Positions 1 through 8,829 of a stretch of DNA of 64,000 nt are shown piece after piece; the stretch's first letter is position 1; every line of letters begins with the position of its first letter. A program made the translations under genes and the position numbers. The DNA is from Chlamydia avium 10DC88 (GTDB lineage: Bacteria > Chlamydiota > Chlamydiia > Chlamydiales > Chlamydiaceae), in contig NZ_CP006571.1 of the NCBI RefSeq assembly GCF_000583875.1, forward strand, positions 847,416 to 911,415, given 5' to 3'. Under the pieces are notes generated by a model. The model ran no database searches. It was given only the letters and a program-made list of their open reading frames with translations, and was not told the DNA's origin.

Positions 1-712
1 AAGGAGAACCCATGGTACCTCGAGCAATAAGAATACCATCGCAATTCGTGGTTTCTAACATAAGCTTAGCTGATTCTGGAGAAAACACATCACCATTCCC
101 AAATACGGGAAACTCCGGGCCTGCAGCAATTTTTGCCCGTTTTATATAACTCCAATTACTTGCACCAACATAACCCTGAGCACGTGTTCTTCCATGTACA
201 AAAACAGCACTAGCACCTGACTCTTTAATAATACGCACAGTCTCTTCGACATTAATATTATGTTCATCCCACCCTGAACGTATTTTTACAGTAACGGGAA
301 TAGCTACGGATTCAACAATTTTTTCTATTATTCTTCCTATAAGCTCGGGAGTCTTTAATAAACCGGATCCACTACCATCTTTGGTAATCCTATCTGTAGG
401 GCAACCACAATTCAAATCGATGATATCAAAACCTAAATTTTCTAATACTTTAGCAGCTTCTCCCGCCATCTGAGGACAACTACCACATAATTGCCCTCCT
501 ATAGGCCGCATAGCTTCAGAATATGTTAATAACTTTAGTGTTCTCGCGGGGGAATAATGTAGACCTTCGACTTTGACCATTTCACAAAACATCAATGCGG
601 GACTATATATAGATGACATCCTCCTATAGGGATAATCCGAAAATCCTGCTAAAGGTGCGTAAACTATAGGGGAACGAAGACGAAGATTTTTTATATATAT
701 TGAAGAAGCCAT
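1..712 (-). CDS. dus: tRNA-dihydrouridine synthase, 3' end cut by the window edge
   Basis: Flavin enzyme that reduces uridines in the D-loop of tRNA. The frame is open from the ATG at 712 to base 1, giving 237 codons; the C-terminal helical domain (about 90 residues) lies outside. Visible family motifs are the FMN-barrel start APLAGFSD (19-26), a DLNCGCP loop with the catalytic Cys at 104, VKIRSGW (142-148), VHGRTR (172-177) and GNGDV (205-209). The start overlaps the end of the upstream YggT gene by 22 bases and has no clear Shine-Dalgarno, so translation is probably coupled. It matches the CT644 family. The exact Dus subclass cannot be assigned from this part. Confidence 0.93.
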   Translation of the reverse strand, partial: MASSIYIKNLRLRSPIVYAPLAGFSDYPYRRMSSIYSPALMFCEMVKVEGLHYSPARTLKLLTYSEAMRPIGGQLCGSCPQMAGEAAKVLENLGFDIIDLNCGCPTDRITKDGSGSGLLKTPELIGRIIEKIVESVAIPVTVKIRSGWDEHNINVEETVRIIKESGASAVFVHGRTRAQGYVGASNWSYIKRAKIAAGPEFPVFGNGDVFSPESAKLMLETTNCDGILIARGTMGSP

Positions 713-986
713 GAAGCATGAAAAATATGAATAACAATAAACCGTAGGGCTCGTATTACAATAAAAGGAACGGCTTCCAAACAAAGAAGAGCAATCAAAG
801 GACTGATATCAATAAAACCGATCCGAGGAATAAATTTTCTAAATAATGCTAAATAAGGATCTACCAGCTTTAAAATATACCGATACCACAAGGCATTACG
901 AGACTCAGGAATCCAAGAAGCTAAAATATACACTAAAATAAAAAACTATAAACATTAATAGCGGTTCTCAAAAAATAAGATACCAT
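691..986 (-). CDS. YggT-family membrane protein, with a -1 frameshift at a T6 run
   Basis: Small integral membrane protein of the YggT family. The signature DPYLALFRKFIPRIGFIDIS lies mid-protein, with hydrophobic segments at both ends. The clear start is the ATG at 986, preceded by AAAGGG, but that frame ends at the TAG at 933-935 after 17 codons. The rest of the protein continues in the next frame from about 945 down to 691. The shift lies at six Ts (940-945, complement), in the string AGTTTTTTA. Adding one base gives a normal 98-residue protein reading through VYSFLILVYILASW. A GTG at 933 would give only an N-terminally truncated 80-residue product. Overlaps the downstream dus start. Confidence 0.8.
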
Positions 987-1081
987 TTCTTTTCCCTTTA
1001 TAAACAATTAATATGTGTTTTTCTTGAAAAACAGCCTTTTATTCTTTAAAATGATTATCTTTATTTTAAACATGTTGCGCT

Positions 1082-2482
1082 ATGAACTTTAAACTACCCA
1101 TATACCGCATTGGGGTAACCCAGGATATAAATAATACAATTAAAATAGCAATCTTACAGAAAACATGTAAAGAATGGATAGTTGCCTATTGCGCACATAT
1201 TGGTGAAAACAATACGGAGCTCCTTCCTAAAAAATATCGCGAAGCTCTCTGTATTTTTTCTCTAAAAGGCAGTGATAGCTTAATCAAAAGCTCCTTGTCT
1301 TCTTTAAAGAATAAAAGAAATATTTTAAAAACTACTTTAACAGACTTAGAAACTCATGCCATTTTCCCTTGGGAATCCCTAGTCATCTCTCCTCACATAG
1401 GGAAAAAAGATGCCTGTAAGACAACACCTATTACACTATGGATCACACAAAAAGATACCATAGAACGAAAAGTGAGCCTTCTACACCAATCCCAGGTTTT
1501 TCCTGATACAATATCCTGTCAACCTGCAGATATTTTCTTCTTAGCTCAACAAACACCGTTAAAAGCTTTACCCGCTTATTTTCTAATTTATACCGGCTCT
1601 TTGGAAACTACCTGCCTATTTGTCAAAAATGAATCCGTACTAGTCTCTCGCTCCTTCCACAACTCTTCTCCAGAGTATCATGAAAATATTGTAACAACCC
1701 TAAACTATATCAAAGATACCTACCCTACAATACCTCTATCTGTCATTCATGTGATGGGGTTGTCACCTGAACTTAAAAAATCATTAGAACAAAAAATTAA
1801 TTTACCGTTAGTTCCCTGCCAAATAACAACCTTAAATGTAGACGAAGACACCTGGTTAAACTATGGCGACGCAATTATCTCAGCCTACCACGGGACATCT
1901 AGAAAGATTGTTGCATTTCCCTATAACCCTATGTTTAACTCCACTGCCTCACAAAAGTTCTGGCTAAAACGCACAACACGACTTATTAGCAAATTCGCCT
2001 TGATATCCACTCTGATCGTGGGCACGGATTCTATGCTCAAACTTTCTTCTCTCTCTCATCGTGTTCGAGATAATTTTGCATTAGTATGTCCTGAAAGTAA
2101 AAAAATACCTTCCTCCCTACGGACTATCAAGACTGCCCTATTCTCCGCACTATCATCTTATAATACACATAAAGAGTATGCCTACTTACCTACAATACCT
2201 ACAAGTAAAGAAACCATGCAATTTCTCTCGGCGATATCTGAACCTACTCCCTCAATTAAACTATCTTATTTCTGTTATTCCCTCATTTCATTTCCTTCCA
2301 AACAAACGCCAAATGTTCCTTACGAAGCAACTGTATCTATTAAAGGAGAGGGAAATTCCGAAGAAATATCACAATTTCTTCAACGGATTTACCAGCACCC
2401 CAAACTTTCTAAAATTACTAAAACCCAGTGTGGGCAAACTTTTGAATTACAATTTAATATAGCTTCCGAGGAAATCCTATGA
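1082..2482 (+). CDS. CT646-family protein, PilM/GspL-like architecture
   Basis: No function is established. The 466-residue protein has a soluble N-terminal part of about 295 residues, one hydrophobic segment around 300-320 and a C-terminal part of about 145 residues. That part ends in a stretch (about 415-460) patterned like the ferredoxin-fold of PilN or GspL: beta-strand, IKGEG turn, helix with FLQRIYQHP, then two strands. The order, an actin-like cytoplasmic domain then a membrane span then a small periplasmic domain, is that of GspL or a PilM-PilN fusion. No ATP-binding residues were confirmed. The stop overlaps the start of the next gene by 4 bases (ATGA). No good Shine-Dalgarno precedes the ATG. 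The PilM/GspL link is my inference. Confidence 0.85.
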   Translation: MNFKLPIYRIGVTQDINNTIKIAILQKTCKEWIVAYCAHIGENNTELLPKKYREALCIFSLKGSDSLIKSSLSSLKNKRNILKTTLTDLETHAIFPWESLVISPHIGKKDACKTTPITLWITQKDTIERKVSLLHQSQVFPDTISCQPADIFFLAQQTPLKALPAYFLIYTGSLETTCLFVKNESVLVSRSFHNSSPEYHENIVTTLNYIKDTYPTIPLSVIHVMGLSPELKKSLEQKINLPLVPCQITTLNVDEDTWLNYGDAIISAYHGTSRKIVAFPYNPMFNSTASQKFWLKRTTRLISKFALISTLIVGTDSMLKLSSLSHRVRDNFALVCPESKKIPSSLRTIKTALFSALSSYNTHKEYAYLPTIPTSKETMQFLSAISEPTPSIKLSYFCYSLISFPSKQTPNVPYEATVSIKGEGNSEEISQFLQRIYQHPKLSKITKTQCGQTFELQFNIASEEIL

Positions 2483-3063
2483 AAAAGTGGTTAGTCATCT
2501 GTTATGCTATTGCCATAAGCTGTTTGGGTTGTCTTCCTGTCATCGGTATTGTGTATCACAATGTTTGCACAACAAAACAATGGGAAGACTTAAATATGCA
2601 CATTCTTGCCCTCAAAATCATGCAAGAGCGAACAAATGACATACGAAAAACCAATACTCAGCTAAAACAACAACACAAAAATATCCAGCCTCATGAACTA
2701 TTACAGGCAAGTAAACGTATCGAACTACTAAATAAAGAACAGACACGTTTGAAATCCCTCAATAAAAATTCTTTAATTGCTCAAAGTAAAGAAGTATGGG
2801 CTCGTGAACAAATGTTTCTCTCGTCTAAAAATCATGTCACCTGGTCAGTCACACAAATAGCTGATGATCTTGTATCCCTACGCCTAGACCATCCTATAGA
2901 AGCTGACTGCTGTGATCTCGAAAAAATCTTCTATCTTTTAGATCCCACAAACCCCAATGCTCCCGTAGCTTTCTTCACACATTGGGAAATGGTGAAATCG
3001 ACCACTCCCTTAAATAATCAAGTCTGGTCAGTAAATGCAGAGGCTATAAGTCGATGGCTATAA
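2479..3063 (+). CDS. CT647-family single-pass protein with coiled coil
   Basis: Function unknown. The 194 residues comprise a short cytoplasmic N-terminus (MKKW), one strong membrane segment at about 4-24, a polar coiled-coil-like region at about 35-95 rich in K, E, Q and L, and a small C-terminal domain containing LRLDHPIEAD. This layout (short tail, one span, coiled coil, small periplasmic domain) is that of PilO, PilN or GspM inner-membrane assembly proteins. It overlaps the upstream CT646-like gene by 4 bases and the downstream gene by 10, so the three are one operon. The role as a secretion or pilus-type platform partner is inference from architecture and pairing. Confidence 0.83.
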   Translation: MKKWLVICYAIAISCLGCLPVIGIVYHNVCTTKQWEDLNMHILALKIMQERTNDIRKTNTQLKQQHKNIQPHELLQASKRIELLNKEQTRLKSLNKNSLIAQSKEVWAREQMFLSSKNHVTWSVTQIADDLVSLRLDHPIEADCCDLEKIFYLLDPTNPNAPVAFFTHWEMVKSTTPLNNQVWSVNAEAISRWL

Positions 3064-4334
3064 AAACATATATTTATCATCTCATTCTATGTTTTCTATG
3101 TGCTTTTCCTCTACATTCCGCGGGTACATATGAAAAACTCACACTCATAGGAATTAATATTATCGACAGAAATGGTCTATCCGAAACCATTGGTTCCAAA
3201 GAAAAACTCAAGAAATACTCCCAAATTGATTTTCTCTCCCCCCAACCTTATCAAAAAGTCATGCGAATGTATAAAAATACCAAGGGAGAGCATGTGTCCT
3301 GTCTAACCACGTACCATAACAATGGACAGATCAAACAGTATCTAGAATGTGTAAACAACCGTGCTTGTGGACGTTATCGCGAATGGCACTCTAATGGGAA
3401 AATCCGCATTCAAGCAGAGGTCATTGGAGGCATTGCAGATCTTCACCCCTCAGCGGAATTGGGATGGTTATTTCATGGAACAACTCTAGCCCACAATGAC
3501 GAAGGCATATTAGAAGCTGCTATCAACTATGATAAAGGATCATTACAAGGAGTCTCCTACTATTATCACCCTAACGGACAAATATGGAAAGAATGCTCCT
3601 ATCATAAAGGACAGGCTCATGGTGATTTCTTAACTTACACATGTGAAGGATATTTATTAAAAAAACAAACTTACCAGAACGGTGAAAAACACGGTATTTC
3701 CATACGCTATGAAGAACAATCTGGGACTATCCTTTGCCAAGAAGAATATGACAAAGGTTTACTCGTCCATGGGTATTATCTTGATCCTCAAACTTATCAA
3801 CCGTTTTCTGAAATCATTCACGGCCAAGGACTACAAGCCTTATATGGGAAACATGCAATTATAGAAACACGGGTATTTGCACAAGGAAAACCTTGTGGAA
3901 AGGTTACTCTCTGGGATTCTTCAGGGAAAATTATCATACAGACATATACATCAATAGATGGGACGAAACACGGTGAAGAAGTATTTTTCTATGCTGACTC
4001 TGGGAAACCTAAACTTTTATTAACATGGAATCATGGTATTCTACAAGGTCCTGTCAAAACATGGTTCCCAAATGGAAATCTAGAAAGTTGTAAAGAATTA
4101 ATAAACACCAAAAAATCGGGTTTATTAACCCTGTACTACCCTGAGGGACAAATTATGGCTACCGAAGAATATGATAACGAATTGCTGATTAAAGGAGAGT
4201 ACTTCCGATCCGGAGATCGTCATCCCTATTCTAAAGTAGAAAAAGGATGCGGCACTGCTACATTCTTCACACCATCAGGCACAATTATAAAAAAAATCCC
4301 CTATCAAGATGGGAAACCTTCTCTTTATTACTAA
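3054..4334 (+). CDS. CT648-family exported YwqK/MORN-repeat protein
   Basis: The 426 residues start with a signal peptide (about 1-23, ending LHSAG). The rest is built from imperfect repeats with the pattern Y-x-NGQI/NGK-x-x, such as YHNNGQIKQY, WHSNGKIRI, YHPNGQIWK, WFPNGNLES and YYPEGQIMA. This is the YwqK-type (MORN-like) antiparallel beta repeat, usually a binding or scaffold fold in secreted or periplasmic proteins. It overlaps CT647 by 10 bases and ends just before a terminator hairpin. It is probably periplasmic or surface-exposed. No catalytic motif is seen. Confidence 0.85.
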   Translation: MAIKTYIYHLILCFLCAFPLHSAGTYEKLTLIGINIIDRNGLSETIGSKEKLKKYSQIDFLSPQPYQKVMRMYKNTKGEHVSCLTTYHNNGQIKQYLECVNNRACGRYREWHSNGKIRIQAEVIGGIADLHPSAELGWLFHGTTLAHNDEGILEAAINYDKGSLQGVSYYYHPNGQIWKECSYHKGQAHGDFLTYTCEGYLLKKQTYQNGEKHGISIRYEEQSGTILCQEEYDKGLLVHGYYLDPQTYQPFSEIIHGQGLQALYGKHAIIETRVFAQGKPCGKVTLWDSSGKIIIQTYTSIDGTKHGEEVFFYADSGKPKLLLTWNHGILQGPVKTWFPNGNLESCKELINTKKSGLLTLYYPEGQIMATEEYDNELLIKGEYFRSGDRHPYSKVEKGCGTATFFTPSGTIIKKIPYQDGKPSLYY

Positions 4335-4348
4335 GCCATTACCAATTC

Positions 4349-4376
4349 AGAACCATATTTCTTTATGTATGGTTCT
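4349..4376 (+). terminator. Hairpin terminator after the CT646-CT648 operon
   Basis: Nine base pairs, AGAACCATA (4349-4357) with TATGGTTCT (4368-4376), a 10-base loop, then the T-rich TTCT. It begins 15 bases after the CT648 stop. Confidence 0.6.
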
Positions 4377-4486
4377 TTCTGGCTTAACGCTAAAAACAAT
4401 TCTTTCACTCAAAAAGATCTCTCTCTTATTTTCGACTTGTTTTAAAAATAATCCGTGAATTGTCAAGAACACTATCTCTATGTATG

Positions 4487-4499
4487 ATGACAGTGTCAT
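4487..4499. repeat. 13-base perfect palindrome ATGACA-G-TGTCAT
   Basis: Perfect 6-base inverted repeat around a single G, in the long leader region upstream of recA. Operator-like in form, with no known chlamydial regulator that I can link to it. Could be chance in AT-rich DNA. Confidence 0.35.
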
Positions 4500-4588
4500 A
4501 ATCAAGGCAACTGACTTTCTTATGAAGATCCATAACACTGTAACATCGATAACCACATTATATGTCTTCATAACTATGACTTTCTATC

Positions 4589-4617
4589 TTGACTGGTGGG
4601 GAAAATTGGTTTATCCA
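4589..4617 (+). promoter_or_regulatory. Candidate sigma-66 promoter for recA
   Basis: TTGACT (4589-4594), a 17-base spacer, then TATCCA (4612-4617). The -35 has five of six consensus bases; the -10 is weak at three of six. It would give a leader of about 135 bases before recA. Confidence 0.4.
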
Positions 4618-4760
4618 TACAAATCAATAAACTATCCCAACTACCTCAAAAATAATCACTCAAACAATTTAGTAGGAAATCATAAGAATCAATCTAACTT
4701 CCCCTTTTAAAATCACTTCAATTGTGGGAAAAAGCAGAGTGGAAACAAGGAGCACCTAAA

Positions 4761-5813
4761 ATGAATTTACCAGATCGGAAAAAAGCACTAGAAGCAGCTA
4801 TTGCTTACATTGAAAAGCAATTTGGTTCTGGATCCATCATGAGTTTGGGGAAACACTTGGCCTCTCATGAAATTTCAACAATTAAAACAGGGGCTTTATC
4901 CTTAGATTTGGCATTAGGCATTGGAGGAGTTCCTAAAGGACGGATCGTAGAAATTTTTGGCCCTGAATCTTCAGGAAAAACAACGTTGGCCACACACATT
5001 GTTGCTAATGCCCAAAAAATGGGTGGTGTTGCTGCTTATATTGATGCTGAACATGCCCTTGATCCAAGCTATGCCTCCCTTATAGGAGCTAATATCAATG
5101 ATTTAATGATTTCTCAACCTGACTGTGGTGAAGATGCTTTAAGTATCGCTGAATTATTAGCACGATCAGGAGCTGTCGATGTTATTGTCATTGATTCCGT
5201 TGCTGCCTTAGTCCCCAAAAGCGAACTCGAAGGAGATATTGGAGATATGCATGTAGGTTTGCAGGCACGCATGATGTCTCAAGCTTTAAGAAAACTTACT
5301 GCAACTTTAGCACGCAGTCAAACTTGCGCCATATTTATCAATCAAATTCGTGAAAAAATAGGTGTAAGCTTTGGTAATCCAGAAACAACAACAGGAGGAC
5401 GTGCATTAAAATTCTATTCCTCCATTCGCATTGATATTCGCCGTATAGGTGCAATAAAAGGTAATGAAAACTTTGATCTAGGAAATCGTATCAAAGTTAA
5501 AGTTGCCAAAAATAAACTCGCTCCTCCATTTAGAACAGCTGAATTTGATATCCTATTCAATGAAGGTATTTCTTCGGCCGGATGCATTTTAGATCTTGCT
5601 GTCGAACACAACATCATTGAGAAAAAAGGTTCCTGGTTTAATTACCAAGATCGTAAATTAGGACAAGGCAGAGAAGCTGTACGAGAAGAACTAAAGAAAA
5701 ATAAAAAACTCTTTGATGAGTTAGAGAAACGTATTTTAGAAATAACTTCTGTTCCCAAATCATTAATTATTGAAGAAAATAAAGAAACCCCACTAGCAAC
5801 CATTGTTTCTTAG
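4761..5813 (+). CDS. recA: Recombinase A
   Basis: ATP-dependent strand-exchange protein of homologous recombination. The 350 residues are full length for the family. Walker A GPESSGKT is at 67-74; the [26 protein letters not shown] and [11 protein letters not shown] stretches follow. The ATG at 4761 is preferred over a TTG at 4722 because AAGGAG lies at 4747-4752 and chlamydial RecA proteins begin close to this residue. A chlamydial recA cannot be read as SOS evidence: no LexA-type box is recognisable here. Ends before a bidirectional hairpin. Confidence 0.97.
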   Translation: MNLPDRKKALEAAIAYIEKQFGSGSIMSLGKHLASHEISTIKTGALSLDLALGIGGVPKGRIVEIFGPESSGKTTLATHIVANAQKMGGVAAYIDAEHALDPSYASLIGANINDLMISQPDCGEDALSIAELLARSGAVDVIVIDSVAALVPKSELEGDIGDMHVGLQARMMSQALRKLTATLARSQTCAIFINQIREKIGVSFGNPETTTGGRALKFYSSIRIDIRRIGAIKGNENFDLGNRIKVKVAKNKLAPPFRTAEFDILFNEGISSAGCILDLAVEHNIIEKKGSWFNYQDRKLGQGREAVREELKKNKKLFDELEKRILEITSVPKSLIIEENKETPLATIVS

Positions 5814-5824
5814 AAATTATCTCT

Positions 5825-5852
5825 CCACGATACATAGATATCAGTATCGTGG
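5825..5852. terminator. Bidirectional terminator between recA and the folate operon
   Basis: Nine perfect base pairs, CCACGATAC (5825-5833) with GTATCGTGG (5844-5852) and a 10-base loop, between two convergent genes. Confidence 0.65.
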
Positions 5853-5885
5853 GGATTTCATTTCTATACACAATGAGATTAAATG

Positions 5886-6626
5886 TTAACATGTTCCCAT
5901 ATGAGTAGATTGCCAAGCTATAGAACGCAATATAGGACCATAAATATCCTCGGTTTCATCTATACCTAAAGCTGCTATATCCTCTTGTCGAGTAGGGAAA
6001 GAATGGAAGGAAACTTTAGGAGCATTTTCAATAATCGCTAAGGGTGTGTGTTCATCGCCTTCACCCATGCAAAGAACAGCAGACGCAGATAATGCATCGA
6101 CAAGATTTATAGCTGTCATCTGTAAAGGACGGCCAAAACAATCTCTTTTCCCTAAATAACTATACAAAGGAGAAAAACCATACCAACATAGTCCCAAACC
6201 TAACACACCACGACGCATGGGTGTCGTATGGCTATCAACAACAATGACTCCTAAATCTTTTACTGAATATATTTTCTTGAGCCACTCTCCCACAACATTA
6301 GTAGAAGTTAATAAATCTCGAGGATATAAAACATAATAACCTAATGCATTGGATTCATCAATACCAGCAGAAGGAATCAAAATTCCTTGTTTTTTAGTTA
6401 AATACAGACCAGGCATAGAATAAACATATGCATCTGCTTCATGCTTTACCAAGGTATCTTTCGCTATTGTATGAGTATCAAGAACAGCTCCTTCGCATAA
6501 ACTTATGATCTTGGAGGATATAACAATAATAGACTTCTCTTTTAACTTTGGAAGCGATTCTTCCAAAATCGCATACAAATCATCGTATAGAAAAATCGTC
6601 CGCGTAACAATAGGAGTAATTTTCAT
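5886..6626 (-). CDS. CofE-like gamma-glutamyl ligase (CT611 family), FolC replacement
   Basis: The 246 residues resemble F420-0:gamma-glutamyl ligase (CofE/COG1478): SSKIISLCEG at 37-46 and DSHTTPMRRG at 131-140 correspond to the conserved SK-S-EG and D-x-GRPWR-G motifs. Chlamydiae do not make F420. Published complementation work on the C. trachomatis homologue assigned it the FolC job (adding glutamate to dihydropteroate/folate). The context supports that: it ends the operon folX-folKP-folA and no ordinary folC is present in the window. Its start lies 47 bases inside folA, so it is translationally coupled. The CADD gene (CT610), which adjoins it in C. trachomatis, is not here; recA is the next gene. 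Confidence 0.87.
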   Translation of the reverse strand: MKITPIVTRTIFLYDDLYAILEESLPKLKEKSIIVISSKIISLCEGAVLDTHTIAKDTLVKHEADAYVYSMPGLYLTKKQGILIPSAGIDESNALGYYVLYPRDLLTSTNVVGEWLKKIYSVKDLGVIVVDSHTTPMRRGVLGLGLCWYGFSPLYSYLGKRDCFGRPLQMTAINLVDALSASAVLCMGEGDEHTPLAIIENAPKVSFHSFPTRQEDIAALGIDETEDIYGPILRSIAWQSTHMGTC

Positions 6627-7086
6627 AATAGCAAAATTTTAAATCTCGTGTCTGATGAAGCACTGTTTGTTTCCAACCTTCTAATAAAGATAAAGGAAAT
6701 ATAATCTCTCCATCATAACACTGTCGAATATGCGTGAGAAAACATCCCCTAATTTTGTAATTCTCCAAAAATAAAGAAAAGATTTCGCCTCCTCCTATCA
6801 CAAAAATGGGAGAGGGAAGTGTTAAAATATCAAATTCTTCCAAAGAAGAAACCCAAATAAGATGTGAGGAGTTAACACAAGTATGTCGTGTAAAGACTAT
6901 CACCTTACGATGAACACAATGATGCTTCGGCAACCCCTCCCATGTTTTTCTTCCCATAACAATAGGATACTTCCCAATAACATGAGAAAAAAAACGCAAA
7001 TCCTCAGGATAATCCCATGGCAGTCGGTTTCCTTTCCCAATGGTTCCTCGAGGATCACAAGCAGCTATACCTAAAATAATTTTCAT
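6580..7086 (-). CDS. folA: Dihydrofolate reductase
   Basis: Reduces dihydrofolate to tetrahydrofolate with NADPH. The 168-residue chain starts at the ATG at 7086, where [12 protein letters not shown] matches the family N-terminus; a start further up at 7104 would add six unlikely residues. Motifs are LPW at 22-24, the substrate-binding Asp at about 29 (in PEDLRFF), [10 protein letters not shown], and FVIGGGEIF for NADPH. The ATG overlaps the folKP stop (ATGA) and the 3' end overlaps the CT611-like gene by 47 bases. A ThyX-type thymidylate synthase is also present in this window, so DHFR is needed mainly for biosynthetic dihydrofolate rather than ThyA recycling. Confidence 0.95.
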   Translation of the reverse strand: MKIILGIAACDPRGTIGKGNRLPWDYPEDLRFFSHVIGKYPIVMGRKTWEGLPKHHCVHRKVIVFTRHTCVNSSHLIWVSSLEEFDILTLPSPIFVIGGGEIFSLFLENYKIRGCFLTHIRQCYDGEIIFPLSLLEGWKQTVLHQTRDLKFCYYENYSYCYADDFSIR

Positions 7087-8426
7087 ACAGATTGTCCGCA
7101 CCATGCAGATGCAGATAGCGCCCTCTGATTATGCGCAACATCATGTACTCGTAAATAATCTACCCGCTGCTGTTGTAATAAAATAGAAATAGCCGCCGTT
7201 TCCCAATCACGATCTTTGGGGTCATACTTCCCTAATAAGGAAAAACAAGACTTCCTTGAATGCCCCACTAACAAAGGACAACCTAACTCGCGAAACATCT
7301 GCATTTTTTGCAGTATGTACATAGCTTGTATAGATGTTGTCCCAAAACCTATTCCAGGATCAAAAATAATTTGAGAACAATCTAATCCCAAATGATCACA
7401 AAATTCTATTTTTCTCCTTCCCCAATCTAATAACTGATCCACAGGAGAAGAAGTAAAATCTAACGTAGCTTCTGGACATGGAGGTAAAGAACAGGAGTGG
7501 TTCACTACTAAACATGTTCCTAATTCTTTAGCAACCTCGATCATTTTTTCAGACCCGCCAGATACATCATTAATCCAATGAATAGGATAGATATTGCAAG
7601 CTCTGATAGCAATTTCAGGATAAAACGTATCTATAGAAATATAGGGATATTGCGCACATCCAGACCAACGACAAGATAATAATTGTAAAACAGGCTCCAG
7701 GCGCTTCCACTCTTCTTCTACAGAAAGAAACTGCTTGACCTTAGGATTTGTTGATTGTGCACCAAAATCTATAATACTAGCTCCCTGAGAAAATAACTTT
7801 TCAGCATGTTCCACAGCTTTATTCGGATCTAAGTATTCCCCTCCATCTGACATAGAGTTGTCCGTAACATTCACAATGCCCATACAAAATGTTGTAGGAG
7901 AAAATGCATTCAAAATCATCTCCCTAGGACATGGACAGAGATGAGCAATTTCTCCGAATGTCTTCAAATGATACGGTGAGTTTGGTTGATATAATTGACG
8001 ATCCGGACAAAGTGCTGCAATAAGAGAAATCAAAAATGGCCTTTTCAAAAGCCCAGAATGAGGAATAGTGAGATCTTTGTCTTGATAATCACCATCTCCA
8101 TACAACAAAATATCAATATCTAGAGTACGAGGTGACCAAGCAGGAGCATGAAGATCTCTACCCAAAAGATTTTCTATATTTTTTAATTTTTTTAATAACT
8201 CTGAAGGAGATAAAGAAGTTTTCCCTATAATTACGGAATTAAAAAAAGGCAAATCCCAAGTTTCTGGAGAATTAGGAAGTAATAAAGCCTTGGTTTCTAA
8301 AATTACTGAACTCTGTAAATCTTGAATACCTAATTCTTTGAGATTTAAATATGCTTTACGGAAATTATCAAAACGATTCCCTAAATTAGAACCTAAAGAT
8401 AAACAAACAAAACGTGGAGATGTCAT
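7083..8426 (-). CDS. folKP: Fused HPPK-dihydropteroate synthase
   Basis: Two folate enzymes in one 447-residue chain. The N-terminal pyrophosphokinase (about 5-165) shows [10 protein letters not shown] at 9-18 and [14 protein letters not shown] at 97-110. The C-terminal dihydropteroate synthase (about 180-447) shows [15 protein letters not shown] at 182-196, [20 protein letters not shown] and GHSRKS. It makes 6-hydroxymethyl-dihydropterin pyrophosphate and joins it to p-aminobenzoate. Four-base ATGA overlaps join it to folX upstream and folA downstream. Confidence 0.95.
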   Translation of the reverse strand: MTSPRFVCLSLGSNLGNRFDNFRKAYLNLKELGIQDLQSSVILETKALLLPNSPETWDLPFFNSVIIGKTSLSPSELLKKLKNIENLLGRDLHAPAWSPRTLDIDILLYGDGDYQDKDLTIPHSGLLKRPFLISLIAALCPDRQLYQPNSPYHLKTFGEIAHLCPCPREMILNAFSPTTFCMGIVNVTDNSMSDGGEYLDPNKAVEHAEKLFSQGASIIDFGAQSTNPKVKQFLSVEEEWKRLEPVLQLLSCRWSGCAQYPYISIDTFYPEIAIRACNIYPIHWINDVSGGSEKMIEVAKELGTCLVVNHSCSLPPCPEATLDFTSSPVDQLLDWGRRKIEFCDHLGLDCSQIIFDPGIGFGTTSIQAMYILQKMQMFRELGCPLLVGHSRKSCFSLLGKYDPKDRDWETAAISILLQQQRVDYLRVHDVAHNQRALSASAWCGQSV

Positions 8427-8827
8427 ATCGCAAACTGTTTACTTATTTTAAAACAAATAGGCTTCAGCACATTAGGAACAGGAGGACGTTCTTTATAAAC
8501 TTCAAGATCTATCCGAGATACCTGGTTAGATAATTCCTCTTCTAAAGACTGCATAATCAACGTAGATAAATGTTCAATTAGCGTACATGGATAGGAATCA
8601 ACTACTTCCTCTATTAAAGAAGTTAACCTAACATAACATGTAGCATCATTGAGATCATCAGAAACACAAGCAATGGGTTCCTCTCTAAAAGAAATAATAA
8701 GAGAGATTAAAATAGGTTGTTTAAAATGACGTTCCTCAGGCGAACACCCTAAACGCACCCATAATCGAAAATCAGATATTATCAATTGATAAGACGCTGT
8801 AGTAGCACTTAATTGAGAAAAACTCAC
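8423..8827 (-). CDS. folX: Dihydroneopterin aldolase
   Basis: A 134-residue protein of the FolB/FolX tunnelling fold: [19 protein letters not shown] near the N-terminus, then [13 protein letters not shown] and [10 protein letters not shown], then KERPPVPN. It converts dihydroneopterin to 6-hydroxymethyl-dihydropterin, the substrate of the HPPK half of folKP. It begins 2 bases after the rpoD stop and overlaps folKP by 4 bases. FolB versus FolX (epimerase) activity cannot be told apart from sequence alone; the operon favours the aldolase role. Confidence 0.88.
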   Translation of the reverse strand: MSFSQLSATTASYQLIISDFRLWVRLGCSPEERHFKQPILISLIISFREEPIACVSDDLNDATCYVRLTSLIEEVVDSYPCTLIEHLSTLIMQSLEEELSNQVSRIDLEVYKERPPVPNVLKPICFKISKQFAI

Positions 8828-8829
8828 TC

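Larger units (their letters stand above)
4335..4760. other. Intergenic stretch of about 426 bases upstream of recA
   Basis: AT-rich region between CT648 and recA. It holds the terminator at 4349-4376, a 13-base perfect inverted repeat at 4487-4499 and a promoter-like pair at 4589-4617. In C. trachomatis a 5-formyltetrahydrofolate cyclo-ligase gene (CT649) sits between these neighbours as I remember it. No trace of its protein is recognisable in any frame here. Short open frames in this stretch (74-76 codons) have no family resemblance and are not called. Confidence 0.6.

Noticed and set aside
4347..4710. Open frames of 74 codons (minus) and 76 codons (plus) in the gap before recA
   Set aside because: No family match, no Shine-Dalgarno, biased towards Asn, Ile and Tyr as expected of AT-rich noncoding DNA, and one overlaps the terminator.
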